NCBI RefSeq assembly: GCF_008639165.1
Contig: NZ_CP029197.1
Location: forward strand, 3,658,001 to 3,722,000
DNA: 64,000 nt
From: Streptomyces venezuelae ATCC 10712
GTDB lineage: Bacteria > Actinomycetota > Actinomycetes > Streptomycetales > Streptomycetaceae
Direction of reading: 5' to 3'
Shown here: positions 57,124 to 64,000 of the stretch, in pieces
Numbering within the stretch: position 1 is the first letter of the stretch
Layout: each line of letters opens with the position of its first letter
Program-made: the position numbers and the translations under genes
Notes under the pieces: model-generated
Told to the model about the DNA's origin: nothing
Databases searched by the model: none
What the model saw: only the letters and a program-made list of their open reading frames with translations

Positions 57124-57602
57124 GCGGCCCAGCGGTCCATGATGCCCAGCATCTCGCGCTGGAGGAACGCGAAGAACTCGGCCGTCTCCGCGGTGCGGGC
57201 GCCCGCCGCCGTGGTGGGGCCGAGGGTCTCGGCGCCTTCGCGGAGGATCTTCTCCCAGCGGACGAGGACCTGGTCGCGGCGGGTGAAGGTCTCGTACCAG
57301 AGTTCGTTGTGGAGGACGTACCGGTCGCGTCGGGTGCCGGGGTCGCGTTCGCGGCTGATCATGCTGACCTGGCTCAGGTAGCGGATCGCGCCGGAGACGG
57401 CCGCCGGGCTGATCTGTAGTTGCGCGGCCAGTTCGGCCGAGGTCATGGAGGCGGTCTCGGAGGCGAGGAGCGCCGCGAAGACGCGGGCGGCCATGCGCTG
57501 CATCCCGGCTTCCGTCAGCTCGCCGGCGAAGCGCTCCACGAAGCGGGACACCGCGTCCTCGTTGCCCGTGCCGCCGGACTCGGTGGTGGTCATGCCGGTC
57601 AT
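57096..57602 (-). CDS. GbsR/MarR-type winged-helix regulator
   Basis: This 168-residue regulator has a helix-turn-helix with FAGELTEAGMQRMAARVFAALL, MTSAELAAQLQISPAAVSGAIRYLSQVSM and the wing RERDPGTRRDRYVLHN. A coiled C-terminal helix ends it. It is divergent from an ABC exporter operon and probably represses it through the palindrome TTCACAA-CT-TTGTGAA between them. ATG 57602 has GGGAG close by; ATG 57593 is the alternative. The 3' end overlaps the convergent membrane-protein gene by 28 bp. Confidence 0.88.
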   Translation of the reverse strand: MTGMTTTESGGTGNEDAVSRFVERFAGELTEAGMQRMAARVFAALLASETASMTSAELAAQLQISPAAVSGAIRYLSQVSMISRERDPGTRRDRYVLHNELWYETFTRRDQVLVRWEKILREGAETLGPTTAAGARTAETAEFFAFLQREMLGIMDRWAAYKKSRPES

Positions 57603-57650
57603 CGTCTCCCTCGGTCGCTCCGCCGCCCCAACTTTATACGCTTCCTTAAC

Positions 57651-57687
57651 TTCACAACTTTGTGAAATGAGCGTACGTTCTGAAACA
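57651..57687. promoter_or_regulatory. Operator palindrome and leaderless promoter of the ABC exporter operon
   Basis: TTCACAA-CT-TTGTGAA (57651-57666) is a perfect 16-bp palindrome. Its left arm TTCACA serves as a -35, followed after 17 bp by TACGTT (57674-57679) and after seven more bases by ATG 57687. A bound regulator would cover the -35. Confidence 0.8.
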
Positions 57688-58646
57688 TGACGAAGGCCAT
57701 CAGCATCGCCGGACTCCACAAGTCCTTCGGGCGCACTCACGCCCTCGACGGGCTCGACCTCACCGTCGAGACCGGCGAGGTCCACGGCTTCCTCGGCCCC
57801 AACGGCGCCGGGAAGTCCACCACCATCCGGGTCCTCCTGGGCCTGCTGCGGCCCGACTCCGGCGCCGCCGGCCTGCTCGGCAAGGACCCCTGGCGGGACG
57901 CCGTCGAGCTGCACCGCCGGATCGCGTACGTCCCCGGCGACGTGACCCTGTGGCGCAACCTCTCCGGCGGCGAGGTCATCGACCTGTACGGCAAGCTCCG
58001 CGGCGGCCTCGACAAGACCAGGCGCGCCGAGCTGATCGAGCGCTTCGAACTCGACCCCACCAAGAAGGGCCGCACCTACTCCAAGGGCAACCGGCAGAAG
58101 GTGGCCCTCGTCGCCGCCTTCGCCTCCGACGTCGACCTGTACGTCCTCGACGAACCCACCAGCGGCCTCGACCCGCTGATGGAGGAGGTCTTCCAGAGCT
58201 GCGTCGAGGAGGCTCGCGACCGGGGCCGGACGGTCCTGCTGTCCAGCCACATCCTCAGCGAGGTCGAGACCCTCTGCGACCGGGTCAGCATCGTCCGCAA
58301 GGGCCGCACCGTGGAGTCGGGTTCGCTCGCCGAGCTGCGCCACCTGACCCGTACCAGCGTCACCGCCGAACTCGCCGCCGCACCCGACGGCCTCGCCCGG
58401 CTCCCCGGCGTCCACGGCCTCGCCCTCCAGACGATCGAAGGGGGGCAGGGCCACCGGGTGAAGCTCCAGGTCGACACCGACCGGCTCGACGCCGTCCTGC
58501 GTTCCCTGACCGCCGCGGGCGTACGGAGCCTCACCAGCACCCCGCCCACCCTGGAGGAGCTCTTCCTCCGCCACTACGAGACCGAGGCCGGGGCCGGGAC
58601 CGGGGCCGGGGCCGGGCGCCTCGCGGGCGAGGTGACCGCACGATGA
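57687..58646 (+). CDS. ABC transporter ATP-binding protein
   Basis: This 319-residue ATPase has Walker [10 protein letters not shown], a degenerate signature in the [14 protein letters not shown] region (YSKGN in place of LSGGQ), Walker [13 protein letters not shown], and His in SSHILSE. The C-terminal ~90 residues are a drug-exporter extension with GAGTGAGAG repeats near the end. The signature variation is typical of this DrrA-like subfamily. Leaderless start ATG 57687. It overlaps the permease gene by four bases. Confidence 0.92.
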   Translation: MTKAISIAGLHKSFGRTHALDGLDLTVETGEVHGFLGPNGAGKSTTIRVLLGLLRPDSGAAGLLGKDPWRDAVELHRRIAYVPGDVTLWRNLSGGEVIDLYGKLRGGLDKTRRAELIERFELDPTKKGRTYSKGNRQKVALVAAFASDVDLYVLDEPTSGLDPLMEEVFQSCVEEARDRGRTVLLSSHILSEVETLCDRVSIVRKGRTVESGSLAELRHLTRTSVTAELAAAPDGLARLPGVHGLALQTIEGGQGHRVKLQVDTDRLDAVLRSLTAAGVRSLTSTPPTLEELFLRHYETEAGAGTGAGAGRLAGEVTAR

Positions 58647-60214
58647 GCGCCGTCCTCGCCGGCACCGGCACCCTCACCCGGCTCGCCCTGCGCCGCGACC
58701 GGCTGGTGATCCCGGTCTGGGCGCTTGTCACCGGCGGCCTCGTCGCCAGCGGCGTCGGCTCCCTCGAAGGCCTCTACGGCACCGCCGCCGAACGCGCCGA
58801 AGTCGCCGCCTCCATGACCGCCAACAGCTCAATGCGGGCCCTGTACGGACCGGTCTTCGACGACTCCCTCGGCGGGCTCGTCGCCTGGCGGTTCGGCACC
58901 TTCGCCGCCGTCCTCGCCGCCGTCGCGAGCCTGATCGTGGTCGTCCGGCACACCCGCGAGGAGGAGGAGACCGGCCGCCAGGAGATGCTCTCCGCCGGCG
59001 CGGTCGGCCGCCGGGCCCCGCTCACCGCCGCCCTCCTCGCCGCGCTCACCGTCAACGCCGCCGTCGCCCTCATCGTCACCGCCGGCCTCGCCGGACAGGG
59101 CGCGGCCGGGGCGCTCGCACTCGGTCTGGCGATCGGCGGCACCGGCATGGTCTTCGCGACCACGGCCGCGCTCGCCGCCCAGCTGACGGAGAGCGCCCGG
59201 CTCGCCAAGGGGCTGACCGGCGGCGCCGTCGGCCTCGCGTTCGTCCTGCGGGCGGCCGGGGACTCCGGGAGCGCGGACGGATCGTCCGTCCTGACCTGGC
59301 TGTCGCCGATCGGCTGGGCGGAGAACGTCCGCGCCTTCGCCGGCGAGCGCTGGTGGGTGCTCCTCCTGATCGCGGCGGCCGTCCTGGTCCAGACGGCGGC
59401 GGCGTACGCGCTGACCGGCCGCCGTGACGTCGGCGCGAGCTTCCTCGCGACCCGGCCGGGCCCGGCCGAGGGCGGGCTCGCGACGGCGGGCGCGCTCGCC
59501 TGGCGGCTCCAGCGCGGCACCCTCCTCGGCTGGTCGCTGGGCTTCCTGCTCGGCGGGCTCGTCTTCGGCGGCATGGTCGAGGGCGCGGCCGACATCGTCG
59601 GCGACAACGAGCAGGCCCGGCAGATCTTCGAGCGGATGGGCGGTCAGAGCGCCCTCACGGACGCCTTCCTCGCGACGATGGTGTCGCTCTTCGGGATGGT
59701 GGCGGCGCTGTTCGCGGTCGGGTCGGTGCTGCGGCCGCACGGCGAGGAGACCTCGGGCCGCGCCGAACCGCTCCTGGCGAACGCCCTCGGCCGCGTCCGC
59801 TGGGCCACCGGTCACCTGGTGATCGCCTTCGGCGGCTCCGCCCTGATCCTGCTCCTCGCCGGCCTCGGCCTCGCCCTGTCGTACGGCCACGACGCCGGCC
59901 CGGTCCTGGGCGCCTCGCTCGCCCAGCTCCCGGCCGTGTGGACGCTCGCGGGCCTCGCGGTCCTGCTGTGGGGCGCCGCCCCGAAGGCCGCGACCGCCGC
60001 CTGGGGCGCGGCCGGGCTCTGTCTGGCCCTCGGCTGGGTCGGCCCGGCCCTGGAACTCCCACAGGCGGCCCTGAACCTCTCGCCCTTCGGCCACCTGCCG
60101 AAGCTCCCGGGACCGGAGATGAGCTGGACCCCGGTCGTGGCCCTGACGGTCCTGGCGGCGGCCCTGGTGACGGCGGGTCTCGCGGGGCTGCGGCGGCGGG
60201 ACATGCTGAGCTGA
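58643..60214 (+). CDS. ABC transporter permease (about 12 transmembrane helices)
   Basis: This 523-residue protein has two homologous halves, each with about six membrane helices; the first begins [22 protein letters not shown] and the second [23 protein letters not shown]. This is the tandem ABC-2 permease arrangement of Streptomyces drug or antibiotic exporters (Tip/MmpL-unrelated). ATG 58643 overlaps the ATPase stop. The substrate is unknown; control by the divergent GbsR-type protein suggests a stress- or drug-inducible exporter. Confidence 0.9.
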   Translation: MSAVLAGTGTLTRLALRRDRLVIPVWALVTGGLVASGVGSLEGLYGTAAERAEVAASMTANSSMRALYGPVFDDSLGGLVAWRFGTFAAVLAAVASLIVVVRHTREEEETGRQEMLSAGAVGRRAPLTAALLAALTVNAAVALIVTAGLAGQGAAGALALGLAIGGTGMVFATTAALAAQLTESARLAKGLTGGAVGLAFVLRAAGDSGSADGSSVLTWLSPIGWAENVRAFAGERWWVLLLIAAAVLVQTAAAYALTGRRDVGASFLATRPGPAEGGLATAGALAWRLQRGTLLGWSLGFLLGGLVFGGMVEGAADIVGDNEQARQIFERMGGQSALTDAFLATMVSLFGMVAALFAVGSVLRPHGEETSGRAEPLLANALGRVRWATGHLVIAFGGSALILLLAGLGLALSYGHDAGPVLGASLAQLPAVWTLAGLAVLLWGAAPKAATAAWGAAGLCLALGWVGPALELPQAALNLSPFGHLPKLPGPEMSWTPVVALTVLAAALVTAGLAGLRRRDMLS

Positions 60215-60246
60215 GGGTCGGGGCGCCGCCGCGGCCTGCGCGCCGC

Positions 60247-61446
60247 TCACAGCTCGACGAGCAGCTCCTCGAAGCCGCGGATCACGTATCCCGGCTTGCG
60301 TACGGGCTCCGCCGCGAGCCGGAGGCCCGGCGCCTGGCGGAGCAACTCGCCGAAGACCGCCGTCAGTTCGAGACGGGCGAGCGGGGCGCCGAGGCAGTAG
60401 TGGATGCCGGCGCCGAAGGTGATGTGGGGGTTGTCGGCGCGGGTGAGGTCGAGGGTGTCGGCGGTCGGGCCGAAGCGGGCGGGGTCGCGGTTGGCGGAGC
60501 CGAGGAGCAGGGCCACCTCGGAGCCGCGCGGAAGGGTGTGGCCGCCGATCTCGATGTCGTCGAGGACCCACCGCTCGAACATCTGGAGCGGGGTGTCGTA
60601 GCGCAGAAGTTCTTCCACAGCTGTGGACAACTTTTCGGGATCGGGCCGGACGCCCTCTCTGAGCAGCGTCCACCAGCCGTTGACCGTGGTGTTCACGGTC
60701 GCCTCGTGACCCGCGTTCAGGAGGAGCACACAGGTGGAGATCATCTCCTGCTCGGTCAGCTCCTCCACCGCGATCAGCGACGAGATCAGATCGTCCCCCG
60801 GCTCCTTGCGCCGCCGGGCGATCAGCTCCCGCAGATAGCCGGAGAACTCCACAGAGGCCGCCACCGCCCGCCGCGCCGTCTCCTCCGAGGGATTCAGCTC
60901 GAACATCCCGCAGATCGCCGCCGACCAGGGGCGCAGCCGCGCCCGCTCCTCGTCGCCCTCGGGGACGCCCAGCATCTCGGCGATCACCGCGACCGGCAGG
61001 GGTTCCGCCACCGCCGCCTGGAGGTCGCCGCCGCCGGCCGCGACCAGACCGCCGACCAGGTCGGCGGCCAGCCGCCGTACGGTCGGCGCCAGGTCCTCCA
61101 CGGTCCTCGGGGTGAACGCCTTCGACACCAGCCGCCGGATGCGGCTGTGGTCGGCGCCCTCCAGGTCGAGCAGCCCGTGGTCGTTGAGCGTGTGGAACGG
61201 CTCGTACGCGGCGTCCGGGGCCTCCTGCCCGAACTCCTCGTGCGTGAAGCGATGGGTGTACGTACGGCCGAGCCGCCGGTCCCTGAGCAGTGCCGACACG
61301 TCCTCGTGGTGCGGGATCAGCCACTGCCGCGTCGGCCCGTGCCAGTGCGCGCGGCCGGCCGCGCGCAGCCCGGCGTAGGCGGGGTAGGGATCGGCGACGA
61401 ACTCGGGGGACCAGGGGTCGTACACGGGGTCAGCAGCGGCGTCCAT
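60247..61446 (-). CDS. Cytochrome P450
   Basis: This 399-residue soluble bacterial P450 has the haem-binding loop FGAGIHYCLGAPLARLE, with axial Cys, and the K-helix ELLR. The I-helix NAGHEATVNTT has Ala in place of the usual oxygen-activating Thr (AGHET). That substitution is known from EryF-like enzymes and may mean substrate-assisted oxygen activation. ATG 61446 follows TAGCGT by six bases, so it is probably leaderless. It is convergent with the ABC permease gene. No ferredoxin gene is adjacent. Confidence 0.93.
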   Translation of the reverse strand: MDAAADPVYDPWSPEFVADPYPAYAGLRAAGRAHWHGPTRQWLIPHHEDVSALLRDRRLGRTYTHRFTHEEFGQEAPDAAYEPFHTLNDHGLLDLEGADHSRIRRLVSKAFTPRTVEDLAPTVRRLAADLVGGLVAAGGGDLQAAVAEPLPVAVIAEMLGVPEGDEERARLRPWSAAICGMFELNPSEETARRAVAASVEFSGYLRELIARRRKEPGDDLISSLIAVEELTEQEMISTCVLLLNAGHEATVNTTVNGWWTLLREGVRPDPEKLSTAVEELLRYDTPLQMFERWVLDDIEIGGHTLPRGSEVALLLGSANRDPARFGPTADTLDLTRADNPHITFGAGIHYCLGAPLARLELTAVFGELLRQAPGLRLAAEPVRKPGYVIRGFEELLVEL

Positions 61447-61458
61447 GGACGGACGCTA
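61446..61458 (-). promoter_or_regulatory. Leaderless promoter (-10 TAGCGT) of the P450 gene
   Basis: TAGCGT (61458-61453), CCGTCC, ATG 61446 on the minus strand. Confidence 0.6.
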
Positions 61459-61474
61459 CCCGCGCCGGGCGCCG

Positions 61475-62137
61475 TCAGCCGCCGACGCGCACCAGACCCG
61501 CCTCGTACGCGAAGACCGCGGCCTGGGTCCGGTCCCGCAGCGCCAGCTTCACCAGGATCCGGCTCACATGGGTCTTGATCGTCGACTCGGCGACGACGAG
61601 GTGGTCGGCGATCTCGGCGTTCGACAGGCCCTGGGCGATGAGCACGAGGACCTCCGTCTCCCGCTCCGTCAGCTCCCCGATCTGCGCCATCGCCGGCGGG
61701 CGCGGGGAACTCCCCGGCGCCTTCGCGAACTCGGTGATCAGCCGCTTGGTGACGGTCGGCGCGAGCAGCGCCTCGCCGGCCGCGACGACCCGCACCCCGT
61801 CGGCGAGCTGCCGGGCCGAGGCGTCCTTGAGGAGGAAGCCGGAGGCCCCGGCGCGCAGCGCCTGGTACACGTACTCGTCGAGGTCGAAGGTGGTCAGGAC
61901 GAGGACCTTGGCGTCCGCGTCGGCGGCGACGATCTCCCGGGTGGCGTCGATGCCGTTCAGCTCGGGCATCCGGATGTCCATGAGGACGACGTCGGGGCGG
62001 AGCGCGGCGACCTGCGCGACGGCCTCCCGCCCGTTGACCGCCTCGCCGACGACCTCGATGTCCGGCATGGCGCCCAGGAGCACGGAGAAACCCTCACGGA
62101 CCATCATCTGGTCGTCGACGATCAGTACGCGTATCAC
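61475..62137 (-). CDS. NarL/LuxR-family response regulator
   Basis: This 220-residue protein has a receiver domain with the phospho-acceptor Asp in VVLMDIRMPELNG (about residue 54), acidic DD near the start (LIVDDQ), Thr in VLTTFDLDEYV and Lys in FLLKDAS. The C-terminal LuxR helix-turn-helix is LTERETEVLVLIAQGLSNAEIADHLVVAESTIKTHVSRIL. ATG 62137 overlaps the kinase stop by four bases. The two form a two-component system. Confidence 0.95.
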   Translation of the reverse strand: MIRVLIVDDQMMVREGFSVLLGAMPDIEVVGEAVNGREAVAQVAALRPDVVLMDIRMPELNGIDATREIVAADADAKVLVLTTFDLDEYVYQALRAGASGFLLKDASARQLADGVRVVAAGEALLAPTVTKRLITEFAKAPGSSPRPPAMAQIGELTERETEVLVLIAQGLSNAEIADHLVVAESTIKTHVSRILVKLALRDRTQAAVFAYEAGLVRVGG

Positions 62138-63483
62138 TGCGCGGACTCCTCACGGTCACGGTCACGGCCGCGCTCTTCGTCGCGGTCACGGCTCACGGGG
62201 ACGAAGGCGGCCACCTCGTAACCACCGTCCTCGGTGGGCTCGGCCGTCATCTCCCCGCCGAGCATCGTCACACGCTCCCGCATGCCGGTGATGCCGTGCC
62301 CGGCGCCCGGCGAGGGCTTCACCAGGCCGCGGGCCGGACCGTTGGCGATGCGCAGGCCCAGGCCGCCGAGGACGTAGCTGACCTCGACCTTCGCGGTGGC
62401 GCCCGGTGCGTGGCGCAGGACGTTCGACAGGGCTTCCTGGACGATCCGGTACGCGGAGAGCTCCACGCCCTGCGGCAGTTCGCGCACGGCGCCGGTGACC
62501 GTCTTCTCGACGACGAGACCGGCCTCCGCGACGTTGCGGACGAGGGAGTCGAGGTCGGCGAGGGTGGGCTGCGGGGCGTCGGGGGCCTCGTAGTCCTCGG
62601 CGCGGACGACACCCAGGATGCGGCGCAGCTCGGTCAGCGCGGCGACCGCGTTCTCCCGGATGGTGAGGAAGGCCTGCTCCAGCTCCGGCGGCGGGTTCTC
62701 CACCCGGTACGGGGCCGCCTCCGCCTGGATGGCGACCACCGACATGTGGTGGGCGACGACGTCGTGGAGCTCACGGGCGATGGTGGTGCGCTCCTCCAGC
62801 AGGGTCCGCCGGGAGCGCTCCTGCTCGGTCACCGTCAGCTGGGCGGTCACCTCGCGGTCGGCCTGGCGGCGGACCTGGAAGATGCTGACGGTGAGCAGCA
62901 CCAGGGCGGAGACGAAGACCATCGGGAACGCGTCGGTGCCGCCGCCCCTGCCGAGGAACAGCTCGGCGAAGGCGCAGTACCCGGCGGTGACGATCCACAT
63001 CCACGCGGCGGTACGGGGCCGGGTGCGGGCGGCGACCACGGCGAGGACCGCCAGGTGGGCGGCGAACGAGGCCGCCGAGAAGGGCCAGCCGGACCCGAAG
63101 CCCCCGATGTAGGCGACGAAGGGCGCCGAGCAGACCGAGGCCCAGAAGGCGAGGACCGGGCGGACCAGGGTGAGCAGCACGATCGCCGCCGGTACGCAGG
63201 TGAAGACGAGCGCCACCGGGCCGAAGCTGCCGTGGGTCCGCTCTCCCCCGATGAGGAAGACGATCAGCGCGGCGAAGGCCACCGTCGCGTGCGGCAGCAG
63301 CCCGGCGTACTCGCGTATCCGCTGGGGCAGGAACCGGGTCACCCCGCTGTTGACGTCCTTGCGCGGCAGCGGCCGGTAGGCGAAGGCGTCGTGGAAGAGT
63401 TCCTGGCGCAGCCCCCCGAGCGCCACCTGCACCAGGCGGATCTCGGGGCTGCGGCTCGTCTCGGGGGTCTGTGTCTGCGTCAC
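62134..63483 (-). CDS. Sensor histidine kinase (NarL partner)
   Basis: This 449-residue kinase has a ~45-residue cytoplasmic start and then about five transmembrane helices (residues ~50-195). The HisKA_3 domain follows, with the phospho-accepting His in TIARELHDVVAHHMSVV, and the HATPase region includes GHGITGMRERVTML. It lacks an extracellular sensor domain, so it probably senses membrane stress. GTG 63483 follows TACCGT by seven bases; GTG 63492 would lie inside that element. Confidence 0.93.
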   Translation of the reverse strand: MTQTQTPETSRSPEIRLVQVALGGLRQELFHDAFAYRPLPRKDVNSGVTRFLPQRIREYAGLLPHATVAFAALIVFLIGGERTHGSFGPVALVFTCVPAAIVLLTLVRPVLAFWASVCSAPFVAYIGGFGSGWPFSAASFAAHLAVLAVVAARTRPRTAAWMWIVTAGYCAFAELFLGRGGGTDAFPMVFVSALVLLTVSIFQVRRQADREVTAQLTVTEQERSRRTLLEERTTIARELHDVVAHHMSVVAIQAEAAPYRVENPPPELEQAFLTIRENAVAALTELRRILGVVRAEDYEAPDAPQPTLADLDSLVRNVAEAGLVVEKTVTGAVRELPQGVELSAYRIVQEALSNVLRHAPGATAKVEVSYVLGGLGLRIANGPARGLVKPSPGAGHGITGMRERVTMLGGEMTAEPTEDGGYEVAAFVPVSRDRDEERGRDRDREESAQ

Positions 63484-63496
63484 CCGATCCACGGTA
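63483..63496 (-). promoter_or_regulatory. Leaderless promoter (-10 TACCGT) of the two-component operon
   Basis: TACCGT (63496-63491), GGATCGG, GTG 63483 on the minus strand. The same -10 hexamer and spacing as SURF1. Confidence 0.55.
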
Positions 63497-63577
63497 CGGC
63501 CGCCGGGAGACCCGGTCGTCCCGCTCGCTGCGGATCCTTCCGGGTCCCCCTTGAGGACTATGAAGCGCCTCGGCCGA

Positions 63578-64000
63578 CTACAGGACGCTGTTGAACTTGG
63601 TGCCCTCGCCCGCGTACAGCGTGGTCGCCTGGCGGGCGAAGGGGGTGCTGACGGAACCGGTGGAGCGGTACACGTAGGTCGCGGTGGGACCGTAGGCGAT
63701 CAGGTCCGGGCGGCCGTCGTTGTCGACGTCGCCGGCGCCCACGAGCTGGCTGAAGGTGCCCCAGCCGCCGCCGACCTTCGTGCGGGGGGCGAAGGTGCCG
63801 GGGCCCGTGCCCTGGTACAGCCAGAGGACGCCGTCCTTGTCGCGGGCGACCAGGTCCCCGGCGGCCGTGCCGGCGATGTTCCCGACGGCGGTGATCTGGT
63901 TGAAGATGCCCCAGCCGCCGCCGACCTTCGTGCGGGGCGCGAAGGGCTTCACGGCGTCGCCGGTGCCCTTGTAGAACCACAGCGCCCCGGTGGTGTCGGT
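63578..64000 (-). CDS. FG-GAP/VCBS-repeat protein, C-terminal part (5' end outside window)
   Basis: The last 140 residues show three beta-propeller blades: GALWFYKGTGDAVKPFAPRTKVGGGW, ARDKDGVLWLYQGTGPGTFAPRTK and DVDNDGRPDLIAYGPTAT. They share the KVGGGWG motif. This is the same family as the gene at 47327, and the two are likely paralogues. Its N-terminus lies beyond the window edge. Confidence 0.85.
   Translation of the reverse strand, partial: TDTTGALWFYKGTGDAVKPFAPRTKVGGGWGIFNQITAVGNIAGTAAGDLVARDKDGVLWLYQGTGPGTFAPRTKVGGGWGTFSQLVGAGDVDNDGRPDLIAYGPTATYVYRSTGSVSTPFARQATTLYAGEGTKFNSVL

Noticed and set aside
60622-60630. DnaA box TTGTCCACA (minus strand) within the P450 gene
   Set aside because: A lone site inside coding sequence with no origin features or second box nearby.

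Overview
This window looks like the chromosome of a Streptomyces or a very close relative. The coding DNA is extremely GC-rich with nearly saturated GC at third codon positions. GTG and TTG starts are common. The genes include WblA, a tandem ArsA-like ATPase pair, an Scr1/DUF397 pair, DUF5994, a GH19 chitinase with DasR-like sites and several Ser/Thr kinases. It reads mostly as core chromosome with small accessory patches. About 60 protein genes and one tRNA gene are supported.

Layout. 1-17.7 kb is a conserved actinobacterial stress and cell-envelope block: holin-X protein, epoxide-hydrolase-like enzyme, MarP protease, NUDIX, nth, crp, SPFH protein, metallo-beta-lactamase-fold hydrolase, NUDIX, RidA, DUF4177, two ArsA-like ATPases, wblA, a class A penicillin-binding protein, YqeY, a metallophosphoesterase and a Pr6Pr membrane protein. 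From memory this order closely matches Rv3669-Rv3683 of Mycobacterium tuberculosis. 17.7-19.4 kb holds tRNA-Pro(CGG) and a 1.6 kb insert bounded by a 47-bp repeat of the tRNA 3' half, apparently the remnant of a tRNA-targeting integrative element without an integrase. 19.7-32 kb carries a DUF5994/SpoIIE-type phosphatase cluster, a glycosyltransferase, a Ser/Thr kinase, a YdcF protein, a TPR regulator divergent from a tandem Lrp/AsnC protein, a methyltransferase, an S9 peptidase and SURF1.

32-38.7 kb is a second core block: a sigma/anti-sigma-like pair, asd and lysC (first steps of the aspartate pathway), a DUF5063 protein, recR and ybaB. 38.9-49.3 kb is more accessory: a SLATT membrane protein, GntR and class III aminotransferase, a DJ-1/MarR operon with twin operators, a VapBC-like module, an Scr1-like/DUF397 pair, chitinase, an FG-GAP secreted protein and a quinone oxidoreductase-like enzyme. 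49.5-64 kb holds a second Ser/Thr kinase, LysR/SDR, purA, a degenerate diacylglycerol-kinase-like protein, a GbsR-type regulator divergent from an ABC exporter, a P450, a two-component system and the end of a second FG-GAP protein.

Regulatory architecture is unusually legible. At least a dozen genes have a TAnnnT -10 element ending exactly 6 or 7 nt before the start codon and no Shine-Dalgarno sequence, which is the signature of leaderless transcripts; several starts were corrected on this basis. Convergent gene pairs are separated by strong hairpins, and several regulator genes have clear palindromic or helically phased repeats at their promoters.
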